In this document: piece by piece, positions 1 to 11,582 of the stretch
How positions within the stretch are numbered: position 1 is the stretch's first letter
Layout of the letters: each line of letters begins with the position of its first letter
Assembly (NCBI RefSeq): GCF_964656455.1
Contig: NC_135715.1
Location: forward strand, 163,028,437 to 163,092,436
Length of the DNA: 64,000 bases
DNA from: Halichoerus grypus
Taxonomy: Eukaryota; Chordata; Mammalia; Carnivora; Phocidae
Direction of reading: 5' to 3'
Program-made: the position numbers and the translations under genes
The notes under the pieces: model-generated
Seen by the model: only the letters and a program-made list of their open reading frames with translations
Databases searched by the model: none
Told to the model about the DNA's origin: nothing

Positions 1-2350
1 AGAGACTAGAGTAGCAGGCTGTTTACTTAGAGGTGGGGGCCTAGGGCTGAACCTTTCAGTTAGAACTTTTATAGCTGGAGAGATAGGAGCAAAGTGGGGG
101 GAGCCCAAATGGAAATGCACAAAAAACAAAGAGACCACATCTTAGAGTAGCAAATGGATGGGAGGGCTGAAGGTCTACAAGAGAGCTGGGAAAGAAGTTC
201 TGAGCAAAAGAAAAGGAACAAAAAGGGAAAAAGGGGAAAGGGGCCTGGTGGAGATTTGTATTATCATATGTACAAAGCCAGTATTCTTTTAGGACCATGA
301 GGTGAAATTCTCTTCCAAAGGTGTCTTCTTCCCCACTCTCTGGTACAGTGGTGTGGAATTGCCAAGTGCGTATTCTAGGTTATGTCTGTACATGGTTTAT
401 GGAACTTTTTGCCATGTAGATTTTGGAAGTGCTTAACTTCAGCATAGTTAGCAATGACCACATATCTCTTTTCCCGGAAACATAAAATCCCTCTTTAAAC
501 AATTAAAACTATAATTGGCTGAAAATCTCTTATTCAGCTTGTCAAGGTTTAAGGAAAGGAAGCAAACATTAGAAACTCTTCCAGTCTTGCCAGCCAGCTG
601 TGAGACAACTGAAGAGATATTCCAATCATCCCTTTAATTTGTTTCTTCATGTGTTTTCATCATATTTCTCAAGTGCACAAATGCAGCAATTGTACTGGAT
701 AAAACACATAGAAATGGAATCTGTAAAGGTGTTGCTTATTCAGAAAATGGGGAGTTATTGATTCCAGACCTGGCCTTCTGATTTCTGCCAGAAACTGCAC
801 ACCTGGGTTGGGAAGTTCTGTCTTTTCTGGAAGTCGATGTGTATGAAGAAGTTAAAGGAGAAGGCAGATGCTTTCCAGAATGATTTCTTTTTCTTTCAAG
901 TACTCACCGTGGGTGCTTACACATCTTCATTTGAGATGATCCTGTGGGTTTGCAGAAACCTTGGTGCATTGACAGATGGTTTTGGGAAACTGTGACTACT
1001 GGAGTGTTCAAAGGACCCCCCGATATGCATGGTGTTGGGGGAGCTTAAGGTTAAATTCAAGGATCTTAAGTTCACTCCTCAAACAAATTGCAAATGAGAC
1101 TTGTTTCCTTTGTTGCAGAATAAACAGATGGTTAGGGCACCTCTGCTTTTTAGTATTTGCAGCTGCAGAGGATGGAGGCCTGCATAGCTCATGTCACTCT
1201 GTTCTCTGATATGGCCCCAAGCACCTGGTCATTATTTGTTTATTATTTGTTTAAGGGAACAAAGAAATGGGCTCTCTACTCCCAGGCAGTGAGAAAAGGC
1301 ATTCCCTTCCTATGTTCATAAAGCTCCAGAGGCCTTCCCCCTACAGAGAGCTATAAAATCCCAGGTTTGAAGGGCCCCCCAGTAAGTCATCAGGGGCTGT
1401 GTCCTTGTTTTGTAAGTCACTTTCCTGAGGCAGGGTCAATATTATTATTCCCATTTTGTATATTTTACACAGTAGATCAATTTTCAATTCCCAACAACTG
1501 AACTTCCCCAATTTTTATATGCTGAAACTTACCTTCAATCATATGGGCATAAAGAATTTGCATACCCACCAGAGCACTGTTTGACTTCAGGAAGAAATTT
1601 TATTTCATCTTAAAATATGGTCTCTAGGAGCCTAATTGTGAAAAAATGCATTGTGTGTGGGCGTCTTTTGTATATTTAGATATGGAAGAACGTGAGCGGT
1701 CGCCAGATAATATAATTTTCATCCAGCCCAATATTGAGTGCAATGAAGAAAATGCCACTTCTGCCACTTTTGTGATTTATATGTGCTTATATACCCTTCA
1801 TGTTTAGTCTATATGAAAGGCAGACATTTATAGTTCTATAACCGGAGGAATAAAATTTGAATGTGTAGTAAAACGAGAAATGTCTTTTAAATGGGCTTTA
1901 GAAACAGAACGGGGGGAAGTCGTCAAGAGGCCACAGTCACTAATGTCATTGGTTATTTTGCTAGATGGCCTCTCAGATGGAGGCCTGGCAGGCGCAGGAT
2001 GGAATTCCGGCTGATGGGTAGTGGGAGATGGAGTGATGGCTTCCTGGAAGCGACTGAGATACAGCAACACAGTAATCCGGGCTACCCATAAAGCAGCCAT
2101 AAAGCCCGGATGAGAAATTCCTCCTGCCCATGTGATGCATCCTTATTTTTTTTTTTACTTTTAAAAGAAGAACTATTTTATGATTTGGCATAGATCATTG
2201 ACTGTAGTGCTTTTCCATTTCAGATATCTCCCAGCTGTGTTCTGTGTCAAATTTACAAAAAAATAACCATTATTTCCACAAAATGCTGGAAGATTGAGTG
2301 GCCATTTGCCCATCGGCACCTATCACTTCCAGTATAACTCCCTTGGACAT
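1..2350. other. Unique non-coding stretch, no gene seen
   Basis: I see no repeat family that I recognise and no coding exon. Frames in the range 60-90 codons occur on both strands and overlap each other, as expected by chance. A T-run lies at about 2145-2157. The short text around 1440-1475 vaguely resembles a MIR but is too short to call. Confidence 0.5.
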
Positions 2351-2359
2351 GCATTACAG

Positions 2360-2935
2360 AAGCCACTTACCGGCCCCAAGTGATGTATGGGAAAGAGGGA
2401 GCATTAAAGAATGTTCCTTGTGGTGATGGGCAGCTGGTGTTGTTGACTCTCCTGCAGCTCTTCCTCTTTGTCCTAACAGAACTCGGCAGACCAGTGGAAA
2501 ACCTGTGTCATGTGGTTTGAATGGAGATGAATCTGTTCTCCCTCCAACCCCTGCCACAGGGATGTCATGCGACCCAAGCTAGGCCAATCAGAGTCCTCCT
2601 CAGGACTTTTCCATGAGCGCTTTAAGGGAAGACTGGTTCATTCCAATAGTATTACTAAGCTGGGGGGATATGGGCTTAGGGTTGCTGGCGGCTATTTTTT
2701 TAAGCACATGGAGAAAAACATCCTAAAGACTGAAGCCAAGCCAAGCTGGGTTCAGAGATGGAGAGAAACCAAACTCATTACCCAATTTAAATCTCTAAAT
2801 TCAGCCATGCTTGATTCCAGTAATAAACCCCCTTTTAAGTTTTGTGAACGAATGAACTTCCTTTTTTGCTTAATGTAGTTTTAGTTGAGTTTCTTCTATT
2901 ACTTGCCACCCAAAAAAGCCCTAATACACTTGAAG
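2360..2935 (+). mobile_element. Candidate ancient LTR-like remnant
   Basis: The 3' part has the layout of old mammalian LTRs: an AATAAA-like poly-A signal near 2821-2826 (aataaac), then a gagtttcttctattacttgcca stretch of the kind found at the ends of ERVL/MaLR-type LTRs, and a final cctaatacac. A 103-codon frame at 2567-2878 lies inside it and has no recognisable domain. The family is not assigned. The 5' boundary is uncertain. Confidence 0.4.
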
Positions 2936-2959
2936 TTTATAAGGAGACTGTATTTTGTC

Positions 2960-3285
2960 TATATTTACCTGCCTTCCTTATAGCCTGCGTTGGGGCCATG
3001 TGACTAGTTCTTGCTAACAGACTGTGAACAGAAGTGATCAAACGTTGAGGCATTGGAGAGATGGTGTGCTTCCTCCAGCTCTCTCTTCCACTTTTGCAGA
3101 GATGAAGAGGCCGTGTCTACCAGATAGTATAGCTAGAAGATGATGGAACCTGCATCAGCCCAGGTCCCTCAGACCACACAGACAGAGCCCCCTACTAGCC
3201 TTAGCTGTGTTAAGCCACTAAGATTTCAAGAATAATTTGTTACAGGCACCTAGGGGCTTGTGATAGAAGTTAAGCTCAGCTCTAT
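2960..3285 (+). mobile_element. Candidate ancient interspersed repeat, LTR-like 3' end
   Basis: The segment contains the gtgaacagaagtgat and ctctctcttcc motifs, and ends with ttaagccactaagattt followed by tttgttacag, a signature shared by many old mammalian LTR-type repeats. It lies directly after the previous LTR-like block, so the two may be parts of one insertion. I cannot name the family. Confidence 0.4.
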
Positions 3286-3507
3286 GGAACAATTAAGAAA
3301 GTTATATTTTTCTTTTTTCCCCGGAGTTTGTGGCGAAGATCCATGTCTACCAGTTAGGTTTCTGTAATGCTTCTTCATAGCATAAGAAGTAGAGGTGGGG
3401 AGGGTCAAAGAAGACATAAGAAACCAAGAATAGGGCGACGATGAGCATGGGAGCCCTCTTCAGTTTTGTGCCTAGAGAGAGGTAGAGATCTCAGCCTCAA
3501 AGGAAGC

Positions 3508-3700
3508 CAACATTCACTGGGTCCAACTGTGAGTCAAGCACTTTACCTATGTTATTTCATTCCATTTTTACCAACAAGATGATACAATTTCTGTTTTATT
3601 GACAAGGAAATTGAATTCCAGAGAGATTAAGTAGAGCCACAGATTCCTGGCCAGAAAGGGTCAGCTTTGAATCTTATCTGTCCAGCTGCACAATCTAGCC
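3508..3700 (-). repeat. MIR SINE fragment
   Basis: On the plus strand it reads as the reverse complement of MIR. The block begins with cattcactgggtc and gagtcaagcactttac, continues with tatttcattccattttta and a ttgacaaggaaattga segment, and ends with the tttgaatcttatctg region. MIR is an ancient tRNA-derived SINE shared by all mammals, so this copy is old and immobile. Confidence 0.65.
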
Positions 3701-5475
3701 CAAATTATTGTTATTACTATTAATAGTAGTATAAATATTACTTACAGATAATCCTTTCCAGATGCACTTAAAATACCAGTCTCTCCCAGCCACCCTTCAA
3801 CATAGAGAAAGCAAGATCCACCCAAATCTGGTCTGAGTCCTGGGGTTCAACCGCATCAGTGCTTTAGGAGCAAAATGCATGCCTCCCAGTCCCCTGGCAC
3901 TCCTAATTCCCCTATCGCTGAATTCTTATGTCCTTTGTCTGGCCACCATTGGAATGTGCCAGTCTTTTTCTTCTATATCCAGTCCGACACTGTCCTTCTT
4001 AGCTTAATCAATTTTGCTCTTGGGCACACAGCCAATCCGGGTCCCATAATTCCTCGTTCCCAGTTCCTCATATTCTCTAGGCTATTTCTCTTTGCCTTGA
4101 CAAATTTCCTATACTGATGGTCCTCATTTCTAACTAATTGGTCAGCCAACATCCTCCCTTCAGCTTAACCTACAATTTTCTTAATCTAGATCCAATCATT
4201 TTCTCTGTACTTATGAAAGACTGCCCCATCATTCTTATCTCTTTGCAACATTAGCATTCTCAAAAAATATTTTTAAGTGATAACCTTCTGTGATCAGTGA
4301 GAGAAATTCAATTCAGTTTCAATTCACAGTAATTTGGTGAAAGATTATTTCTTCTCAAGCTTCTAACTTATCTTAGCTTCAATAAGTGTCTCTTATTCTA
4401 AATCCCCATGCATTCATGCCAAATATATATTGGTACCTGAAGTGTAGAACATGACATTATAGAGAAACTCACTGGTCATGGTAGGATTCCCCCAGACTAA
4501 ACACCAAACACAGGAGTATATCTAGAAGTTTGAAGAGTCAGTGGGCCTCCAAATATATAGAATCAGGCAAAACTATCCACTGCTTCATTGCCATAAATTA
4601 AAAACAAAACAAAACAAACCCATGGAGAAGGAGTGTAACTTTCCCAAAGGGAAATCTGGGGAGGAGACCAGGATTAATTCTCTGAATTTCCATGAAAGGA
4701 CACCAGTGATCATGAGCTGTCAGGGTGTTCCTGCAGTCACACTTAAGTAATGTCATCGTGCTACAGCACAATTAGGACTCCTTATGGCCTCTCACTTAGA
4801 TCAGTATTTATGAAGGCTCAGGCTGCAGATTATGAGCCAAAATCTGGCCTTTTTCCCACCAGTGACTGAAATAATGCATAAAAGCCCATTTAGTACATCT
4901 CTGTGAACATCACATTGTCATGAACTCATCCCTGAGACAGTAAATTCTATAAGCATTAATGGGTTTTATTCAACAAACATCCATTTTGTAGTCAGACAAT
5001 TTTGCCACAGACACCTGCCAATTCATAGTCTAAGAAGAAATCACTAAGCTTATAGAGTTGTCATTTTAAAAATGAATATGTCTCATTATCTTTATTTATA
5101 TCCTCTTTACTGCTCCAAACTATCAATCCAGAAGACCTCTGAAGCTTTTTGGGGAAAAAATTGTTTTCCGGTCAAAATCAAACACTGTACTTTGCCAGTT
5201 AACAATGGGTTGATTTTGACATTAAGTTCTCATTGATTTTATTGAAATAGGAAAGTAAGCAGAGGTCCCTGCCATCTAGACCAAAGTATATATCCTAGCA
5301 TTGGAAGGTTTCATGAGAGATTGGGTGGAAGGAAGGGACCTGGGTTCTAGTTCCTTTGTGGCCTGTCACTATCTAGCCATCAGGCTCTCGCCAAGTCATC
5401 ACACTACTTTGGGCTTCTGGTTTTCTTAACTATAAGTTTCTGGTCCTCTAGAATTATCCGCTTGCTTCAAGCAAA
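3701..5475. other. Unique non-coding stretch, no gene seen
   Basis: There is no confident repeat or exon. The 80-codon plus-strand frame at 3875-4117 and the 69-codon frame at 4541-4750 show no domain, and no flanking splice or promoter evidence that I can defend. An A-rich aaacaaaacaaaacaaac tract lies near 4603-4619. Confidence 0.5.
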
Positions 5476-5657
5476 TAGGATATCAATTGTCCTCCCTGCT
5501 CAGCTTTCTTCCAATGTCTCTGTCAGGCAAACTCCTATTCAGCCTTCAAATCCCAGCTCAAACATTGCCTCTTCTTTGGTTCTCATTAGATTTAAGACAC
5601 CTTCTCCTAAGCCTATGTTTTACTTTATAAAGAGGACATTTTTATACCATGATAAAT

Positions 5658-6333
5658 ACTATGGTAGGAGAAATAGTGGTCCTTCGAAGATGCCCATGTT
5701 CTCATCTCCGGAACTTGTGAATGTGTTAATTTACATGGCAAAAGGGACTTTGCAGATATAATTAAGTTAAGGATCTCAAGACAGGGAGATTATCTTGGAT
5801 AATTTAGGGGGGCCAATGCCCAATGTAATTATAAGGGTTTGGTTTTTTTTTTAAGATTTTATTTATTCATTTGAGAGAAAGAGAGTGAGAGCATGAGCAG
5901 GGGGAGGGGCAGAGGGAAAGGGAGAAGCAGGCTCTCCACTGACCATGCAGCCTGACTCAGGGCTCGATCCCAGGACCCTGGGATCATGACCTGAGCCAAA
6001 GACAGACACCTAACCCAGGTGCCCCTTATAAGGGTTTTTATATGAGGGAGGCAAGAGGATCAAAATTAGAAAAAGGAGATGTGACATTGTAATGATGCAT
6101 TCAAAGATGGAGGAAGAGGCCATGAGCCAAAGAATGTAGGCCTCGAGAAGCTGGGAAAGGTAAAAAAAAAAAAAAAAAAAATTCTCCCCTGAAGTTTCCA
6201 GAATGAACACAGCTCTGTCAACACCTTAATTTTAGACTTCCGATCTCCAGAACTATAGGAGAATAAATCTGTATCGTGTTAAGTCCCTGAGTTCGCAGTA
6301 ATTTGTTATAGCAACAATCAAAGACCAACACAA
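5658..6333 (+). mobile_element. MLT1-type solo LTR (ERVL-MaLR), interrupted by Can-SINE
   Basis: The consensus-like marks are in order: a gaaatagtggtccttcgaag start, a ggcaaaagggactttgcaga box, attaagttaaggatctcaag, a gggaggcaagaggatcaaaa block after the SINE, gacttccgatctccagaact, then aataaat (poly-A signal) and the end gcagtaatttgttatagca. No internal retroviral genes accompany it, so it is a solo LTR fossil. An (A)n tract at 6162-6180 is a local expansion. The Can-SINE at 5841-6025 splits it. Confidence 0.75.
5841..6025 (-). mobile_element. Can-SINE (tRNA-Lys-derived), minus strand
   Basis: On the plus strand it starts with a T-run and aagattttatttattcattt and ends with acccaggtgcccc, the reverse of the Can-SINE head. 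The direct repeat ttataagggttt lies on both sides (5829-5840 and 6026-6037), a 12-bp target-site duplication. It was transcribed by RNA polymerase III and copied by L1 enzymes when active. Confidence 0.93.
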
Positions 6334-6530
6334 GGACTCTGATATATGATACAGCATACTAATATTATAACTGTTTATTTGTATGACTGATTGTGTTCTT
6401 GCTAGCCAACGAACTTCTTGAGGGCAAAGACCATATATTTTTATCTTTATAGGCTCATTTCTTAGAAGAGTCCTTGCTACATAGTAGATGCTCAAAAGAT
6501 ATTTGTTGAAAACCTGAATAGATGGATAAA

Positions 6531-8034
6531 TCTTGTTTTACCAAGATAGTGTCAGAATTTAGGGGATAAATGACTGGCTCAAGGCTTCCCAGTAATAAGA
6601 ATGCTGCCCAAATGCTGCACTTTCTCTGGGATGTGGTATTTTTTGTGACTCGCATATTCACTGGGAGTGCCACATCAAAAAGGTTGTAGTATAGTTATCC
6701 CCATCACTTCATATAAAACCACACTACACAAATCTAGACTCCTGGGTAGAGAGTGGTTTTTATTTATTTATTTTAGGCATAATTCTTGAGATTCCATAGG
6801 GGGAAAAAAACATTCAAACATTGGCAGAATGCATTATATCATACAGTTTTACTTGGAGCTCTTTCAATGATTCAATTTAATGCTAAGTAGTCCAGATTTT
6901 GAGTAGTAAAAATATTATGTGCACTTCATCTGTTTGTTTAAAATGGGCTCTCTAAACAAAACCTACACTTTGCTGGAAGTTACTAGTGTCAGTGGGTGTG
7001 AATGTGCATATTTACCCATCACAGAATGGAGAGGGGTGGGGTGGGGGAGAGGGAGGCAGAAAACCCTCCCCCCATCCCTCCCAGTGTCAAGGTGTGGCTG
7101 AACTCCCACTGGCTCCGCATTATGGTCCCACATGGGCCCTGACAAGAATAAGAGCACATTTTTGAGCACCCGTCCTTGGAAGAAAGCACAAGCGTGACTG
7201 CCATTTACACTGCAGATGGTCTGGGTTGTCTCAATCTTTGTGTGAACAGCTGCTTGTTGTCCTCTCGCGGTTGTAGGAGACTTTGTTCTGTTGTTTGGCA
7301 AGTTCCTGCGTCCAAAAAGTTACTCCTATTTGAAAAGGGAGAGGAGTTGGCTTATTGTCATCTTGTAAGAAGAGTTCAAGTATTTTAACACAAGTTTCAC
7401 TGAGAGAGAAAATTCTACAGATGCCCATTACAGGGATGCACTTTAATTCCAATGGTTAGGGCCTGACATGGCTGTTGAAAGAACTTACTATTTTAGGGGT
7501 TCAGATTCTGTTTTTCATCAGAATGCGTATTTAAAATTTCACTTATATTTGCAGCTAGAAAATCTTTAGGACCCTTCAATCTGCAAGTGTTTTTTTGAAT
7601 GCCTAGTCCTCAATGGTGAGATGAAAGAGGAATAAAATGTGCTATGTCCCCACAATTGAACTTTCAGCCTCACTGAGAAGATAAGCCATCACCCCCACCA
7701 GGGAAAAATTTGGGTACAAGGCACATGTATTACATAACTTTACTGAAAAGATGTACCAAAAATGTTAAATATTTTTGGGAACAAAAATACACTTCTTCTC
7801 CTCCAGCCTGGCACAACCATTTTCATTTGCATATTGCCATATGTGGCGATGTACAAGAAAGAAATATGCAAAAACAGTGTTTCAACTTTGCCATGATCTC
7901 CCCACGGTTTTCCCTTTATTCCTCCTATGGTGTGGGAAGGTGGTACACAGTATGTTTGGAAGTTTGTGAACAAATTTTTATAATTTTAGCACTATAACAA
8001 TTAATAAAGTAATTCTCATGTCTTCCTGTACCCA
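6531..8034. other. Unique non-coding stretch, no gene seen
   Basis: There is no confident repeat. The 112-codon minus frame at 6963-7301 and the opposing plus frames around 7176-7388 overlap on both strands and encode no recognisable domain. A G/C-rich patch lies at 7029-7080 (ggggtggggtgggggagaggg on plus). Confidence 0.5.
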
Positions 8035-8345
8035 TGACCTTGTCATTTATGTCTCAGCTCAAGTGGTGTCTCATTGGAGAGACCTTTCCTGACAACACCA
8101 TCCAGTACAGCTCTCTAAACTGTCATGGTCTCATATACTGTTTAATTTTCTTCACAGCCCTTATTTTAATATGAAATTCCTTTTTCCCATTTATGTGTTT
8201 GCTTGAGTGTTCTCTTGTAGTCCACATTGGAAAAGAAATGGTGTCAGAGCAAGAAACTTACCTGCTTTCACAGCTATATGCTCCAAGTACCTACAACAGC
8301 ACTTAGCATGTAGTAGGACCCCCTTTGACACTTGAGACTGAGTTC
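8035..8345 (+). repeat. L2 LINE 3' end
   Basis: Order of L2-like marks: ttatgtctcagctcaagtgg, agacctttcctgacaacacc, a cacagcccttattttaatat region, then acagcacttagcatgtagta. These correspond to the L2 3' terminal region in plus orientation. The copy is diverged and short. Confidence 0.6.
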
Positions 8346-9640
8346 ATGAGATACAAACTATCAGTCTTTGGTCTAATTCATAATTAATATTACTCAGAAA
8401 AAAAAACAGAAAACAAAATTGACAATGACTAAAACTTGCACACAGTAAAATTTATTATACATGAAAAATTGACTAAAGAATCAATCTTGGCAACATGGAA
8501 AATTCAAAAATTGATCTGAGAAAAAAATACTTGGTTGAAACAATTGACACACAAAAAACAGACAATGGCTAAAACTGCATATGGAAAAATTTGCCCTTGA
8601 CTAAAAAGTGACAGAAGAACCAAATTTTCTAAACAAAATTTGTTATCTATTAAATTTGACCCTGGACAATTAGACTTGGTGGAAGTAAAAGTCATGAAAG
8701 AAAACTCATAATAGCAGAAGATATAATAGGTAACATTTGATATGTTTTGGGGAAAAAAAACCTGATGGATAAATCAAATCTTCATCATAAAATTCATGAG
8801 AAAGAATTGATTTTGAGAAGAATAATTTTAGTGAAATGAAAATGAAAAAAAATGGAAACTGAATTGTTTATATAGAAAAATTGATCAAATAATGCAATTG
8901 GCTTAATGTAGTTTGATTCAAAAAATTCCTTCTTGGCAATGATAAAATAATTCTGATTAAAATGATCGTGTTTATAAATATGGAGTCAATATATTCTTAT
9001 GGTCAAAATGGTGGGATAACAACTTTCTACAATCTGCCCGTATATACAGCAATATAAATAATAAACCACCAAATTGTGAATCATAAACAGTCATAAAATA
9101 GGCCAGTGTAAAATGTGCTGAGAATGAAAAAAAGTCATTATAAAATGTCAGGGGAGTCTCCTCAGAAAGCAGGGCAGCCACTAACCAGCTGGACAGGCTT
9201 GGGAAAATCATTCAACTCTCCTAGGTCTTGGACATATTCAACAAGAGTTTGAGCTACAAATTTAGACTGAAGCCAACTACATACAGAGTGCTAAGAGTAG
9301 TGTGGGCTACTGAGAATGGGAGCAGAAATACTAACAGGATATCATGGGCTCACGTTTAGGGGCTACCTGCATTCAGGGGATATGAAGATGACAAAACACT
9401 GGAAAAAGAGGCAGAGAAGGAACAAATCAATAAGAGAATAGAATAGTGTAATGGAAGAGGGCCTCAGTGTATTTGAAAGGAGACAATTAAATACTATGGG
9501 GAGATAATGTCAAGAACAAAAAGGAAGCTCTTAAATTTGTCTAGAAGGCCAACTTTAAAATGGAGGCTGTGGTGTTGGGACATCATAAGAGGTGGCCATC
9601 ATTGAGAATAAGAGAATGCTGGGAGCTTGAAGGGGAGGCC
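8346..9640. other. AT-rich non-coding stretch with weak internal repetition
   Basis: From about 8390 to 8960 the sequence is A-rich and repeats words such as attgac and gactaaa. The 16-base string gacaatgRctaaaact occurs at 8421 and again at 8561, exactly 140 bases apart. The rest, to 9640, looks unique. I see no gene. Confidence 0.45.
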
Positions 9641-9960
9641 TCTTGGTCAGAGTTTTTTAGTTTCCTGGTGACCGTACCTGAACTTGAGCAAGCATAGGCA
9701 ATAAGGTAAATTCATTGGCTCACTTGTTCAAACTGCAAGTGGGGTCATAGGTATGGTTGCTTCAGGTATGACTGTAACCAGGGACTGGAATACTGCAAGG
9801 ACTTTTTCCTTATTCCATCTCTGCTTCTCTGTGGGTTTTGGCTTCATTTTCTCCTACTGCTTTTTATACCTGGCAGAGGGAATTGTGGCTGATAGCTCTT
9901 ACACCTCAGCTTTGCCACAAAAAAAGTGTCCTTAAGTCCAATGTTAAAAATCCCAGGGCA

Positions 9961-10160
9961 GGGGCACTTGGGTGGCTTAGTCAGTTAAGCATCCAACTCA
10001 ATTTTGGCTCAGGTCATGATCTCAGGGTCGTGAGATTGAGCCTCTCGATAGGCTCTGGGCTGAGCATGGAGCCTGCTTAAGATTCTCTCCCTCCCTTTCC
10101 CTCTGATCCTCCCACCCCCATTCATGTGCTGCCTCTCTCTTAAAAAAAAAAAAAAAAAAA
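9961..10160 (+). mobile_element. Can-SINE, older subfamily, plus strand
   Basis: The head ggggcacttgggtggcttag is followed by the ggctcaggtcatgatctcag B-box region and cgtgagattgagcc, a CT-rich part and a long A-tail. The flanks aaaaatcccagggca (9946-9960) and aaaaatccaagggta (10156-10170) form a 15-bp duplication with two mismatches. The gtgagattgagcc text places it with the older Can-SINE group, like the copies at 55525 and 63036. Confidence 0.93.
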
Positions 10161-10224
10161 TCCAAGGGTAGGACTGGCCCATCATTATTGTCAATGAAGC
10201 AGACCATTAAGAAGGCACAAGAAG

Positions 10225-10425
10225 GGGTGCCTGGGTGGCTCAGTCTGTTAAGCGACTGCCTTCAGCTCAGGTCATGATCCCAGGGTCCTGGGATCGAGCC
10301 CCGCATCGGGCTCCCCGCTTGGCGGGAAGCCTGCCTCTCCCTCTCCCACTCCACCTGCTTGTGTTCCTGCTCTCGCTATCTCTCTCTCTGTCAAATAAAT
10401 AAATAAAATCTTAAAAAAAAAAAAA
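10225..10425 (+). mobile_element. Can-SINE, plus strand, perfect target-site duplication
   Basis: This is a full-length copy with the head gggtgcctgggtggctcag, tcccagggtcctgggatcg and an aaataaataaataaaatc tail. The 16-bp direct repeat aagaaggcacaagaag is identical on both sides (10209-10224 and 10426-10441), which suggests a fairly recent insertion. It lies only 65 bases after another Can-SINE in the same orientation. Confidence 0.95.
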
Positions 10426-10441
10426 AAGAAGGCACAAGAAG

Positions 10442-11149
10442 ACAAGACAGTTTCCAAAAGAGGGGAGATTACTGATTCCCAGAACACAGATGAAGAGTTA
10501 TAGGTTGGATAAAATGATATGTCCACTGCAAGCAGTTAGGAAATACAAATGCTTTCAAGATTAAGCAAAACAACATGTCTAAAAGCAGAGAGGAACAGAT
10601 GAAGTTGAGAAGGAAAAGACGTAATAATAAAGGAAAGACAGATGGAGGAAGGTGAGAACCCCAAAGCTTCAGTACTTTCTTGATTTCTCTAATCTCTCCC
10701 TCTTCTAGTTTGGTGATCTCACTGACCAGTTCTCCTGCTTCACTCTAAGTCCAGAGTTTATCTTCCCACCTTCTGATCCAGTTCAGACTTCTCTTTCTAT
10801 GATGACTCTGCACATCTGGGAGATGCTGAGAGCCTTGGACTCTGCCTCCTCCCCAGCACGGGACTGAGAAGGCTGGGCAACAGACTGCTAGGTCTCTTGA
10901 GTCAGAAGCAAAGATGGAGAATTCAACTCTTGCAAAGAAGGGAGAATGGGCATCTTCCTTGTAGACAAATTGGCAGAAATAAGTAAAAGGATACATTTCA
11001 GCAAAGACAGATTTAGGAAAGGAAAAAGACAGGTCATTGTAAAGGAAAGGGTGAGTGGGGCATTTTGGGGGGCACGGCCTCAATTTCTTGAGAGAAGTAG
11101 AAGTCAAGGCCATCTACTGCTAGGAAGGATGGAAATGTAGGAGCGTAAA
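10442..11149. other. Unique non-coding stretch, no gene seen
   Basis: The 122-codon minus-strand frame at 10745-11113 is the longest here. It has no start context, domain or repeat origin that I recognise. A plus-strand frame (10946-11140) overlaps it. I treat both as chance frames. Confidence 0.5.
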
Positions 11150-11582
11150 GAGTGTATTAGTTTCCTAGGGCTGCTGCAACAAATCACTACAAACCAGGCA
11201 GCTTAAAACAACATAAATCTATTCTCTCACTGTTCTGGAGGCCAGAAGTCTGAAATTAAAGTGTCATTAGAGCCTCATTTCCTCTGAAGACTCCTGAGGA
11301 GAATCCATCCTCACCCTTTCCAGCTTTTGGTGGTTGCTGGCATTCCTTACTTGCTGTATTATCCCAATCTCTGCCTCTGCCTTCATATGGCCTTCTGTGT
11401 GTGTGTCACATCTCCTCCGTCTTTCCTCATTGGATCTAGGGCCCATCCAGATAATCCAGGATAATCTCATCTCAAAATCCTTAATTTAATTACATCCTTT
11501 CCCCAAATAAGGTAATATTCACAGACTTGGGGATTAGAAGGGTGTGTATCTTTTTTAGGGCCACCATGTGAACCATTATAAG
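11150..11582 (-). mobile_element. MLT1-type solo LTR (ERVL-MaLR), minus strand
   Basis: In plus-strand text it begins gtgtattagtttcctagggc, then tgctgcaacaaatcactaca, ggaggccagaagtctgaaat and tctctgcctctgccttcata, and ends with atttaattacatcctttccc and ccaaataaggtaatattcac. This is the reverse complement of the same LTR family seen at 5658 and 55030. It is a solo LTR fossil with no viral genes beside it. Confidence 0.85.

Larger units (their letters stand above)
5480..6530 (+). repeat. L2 LINE 3' end, split by a later LTR
   Basis: The left part (about 5480-5657) carries the tattcagccttcaaatccc and agctcaaacattgcctcttc text of the L2 3' region. The right part (about 6334-6530) carries the L2 tail: gaacttcttgagggcaaaga, then catagtagatgctcaaaag and atatttgttgaaaacctga. 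Between them sits an MLT1-type LTR with its own Can-SINE. The order of the two L2 parts is what one intact copy would give. Confidence 0.65.
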
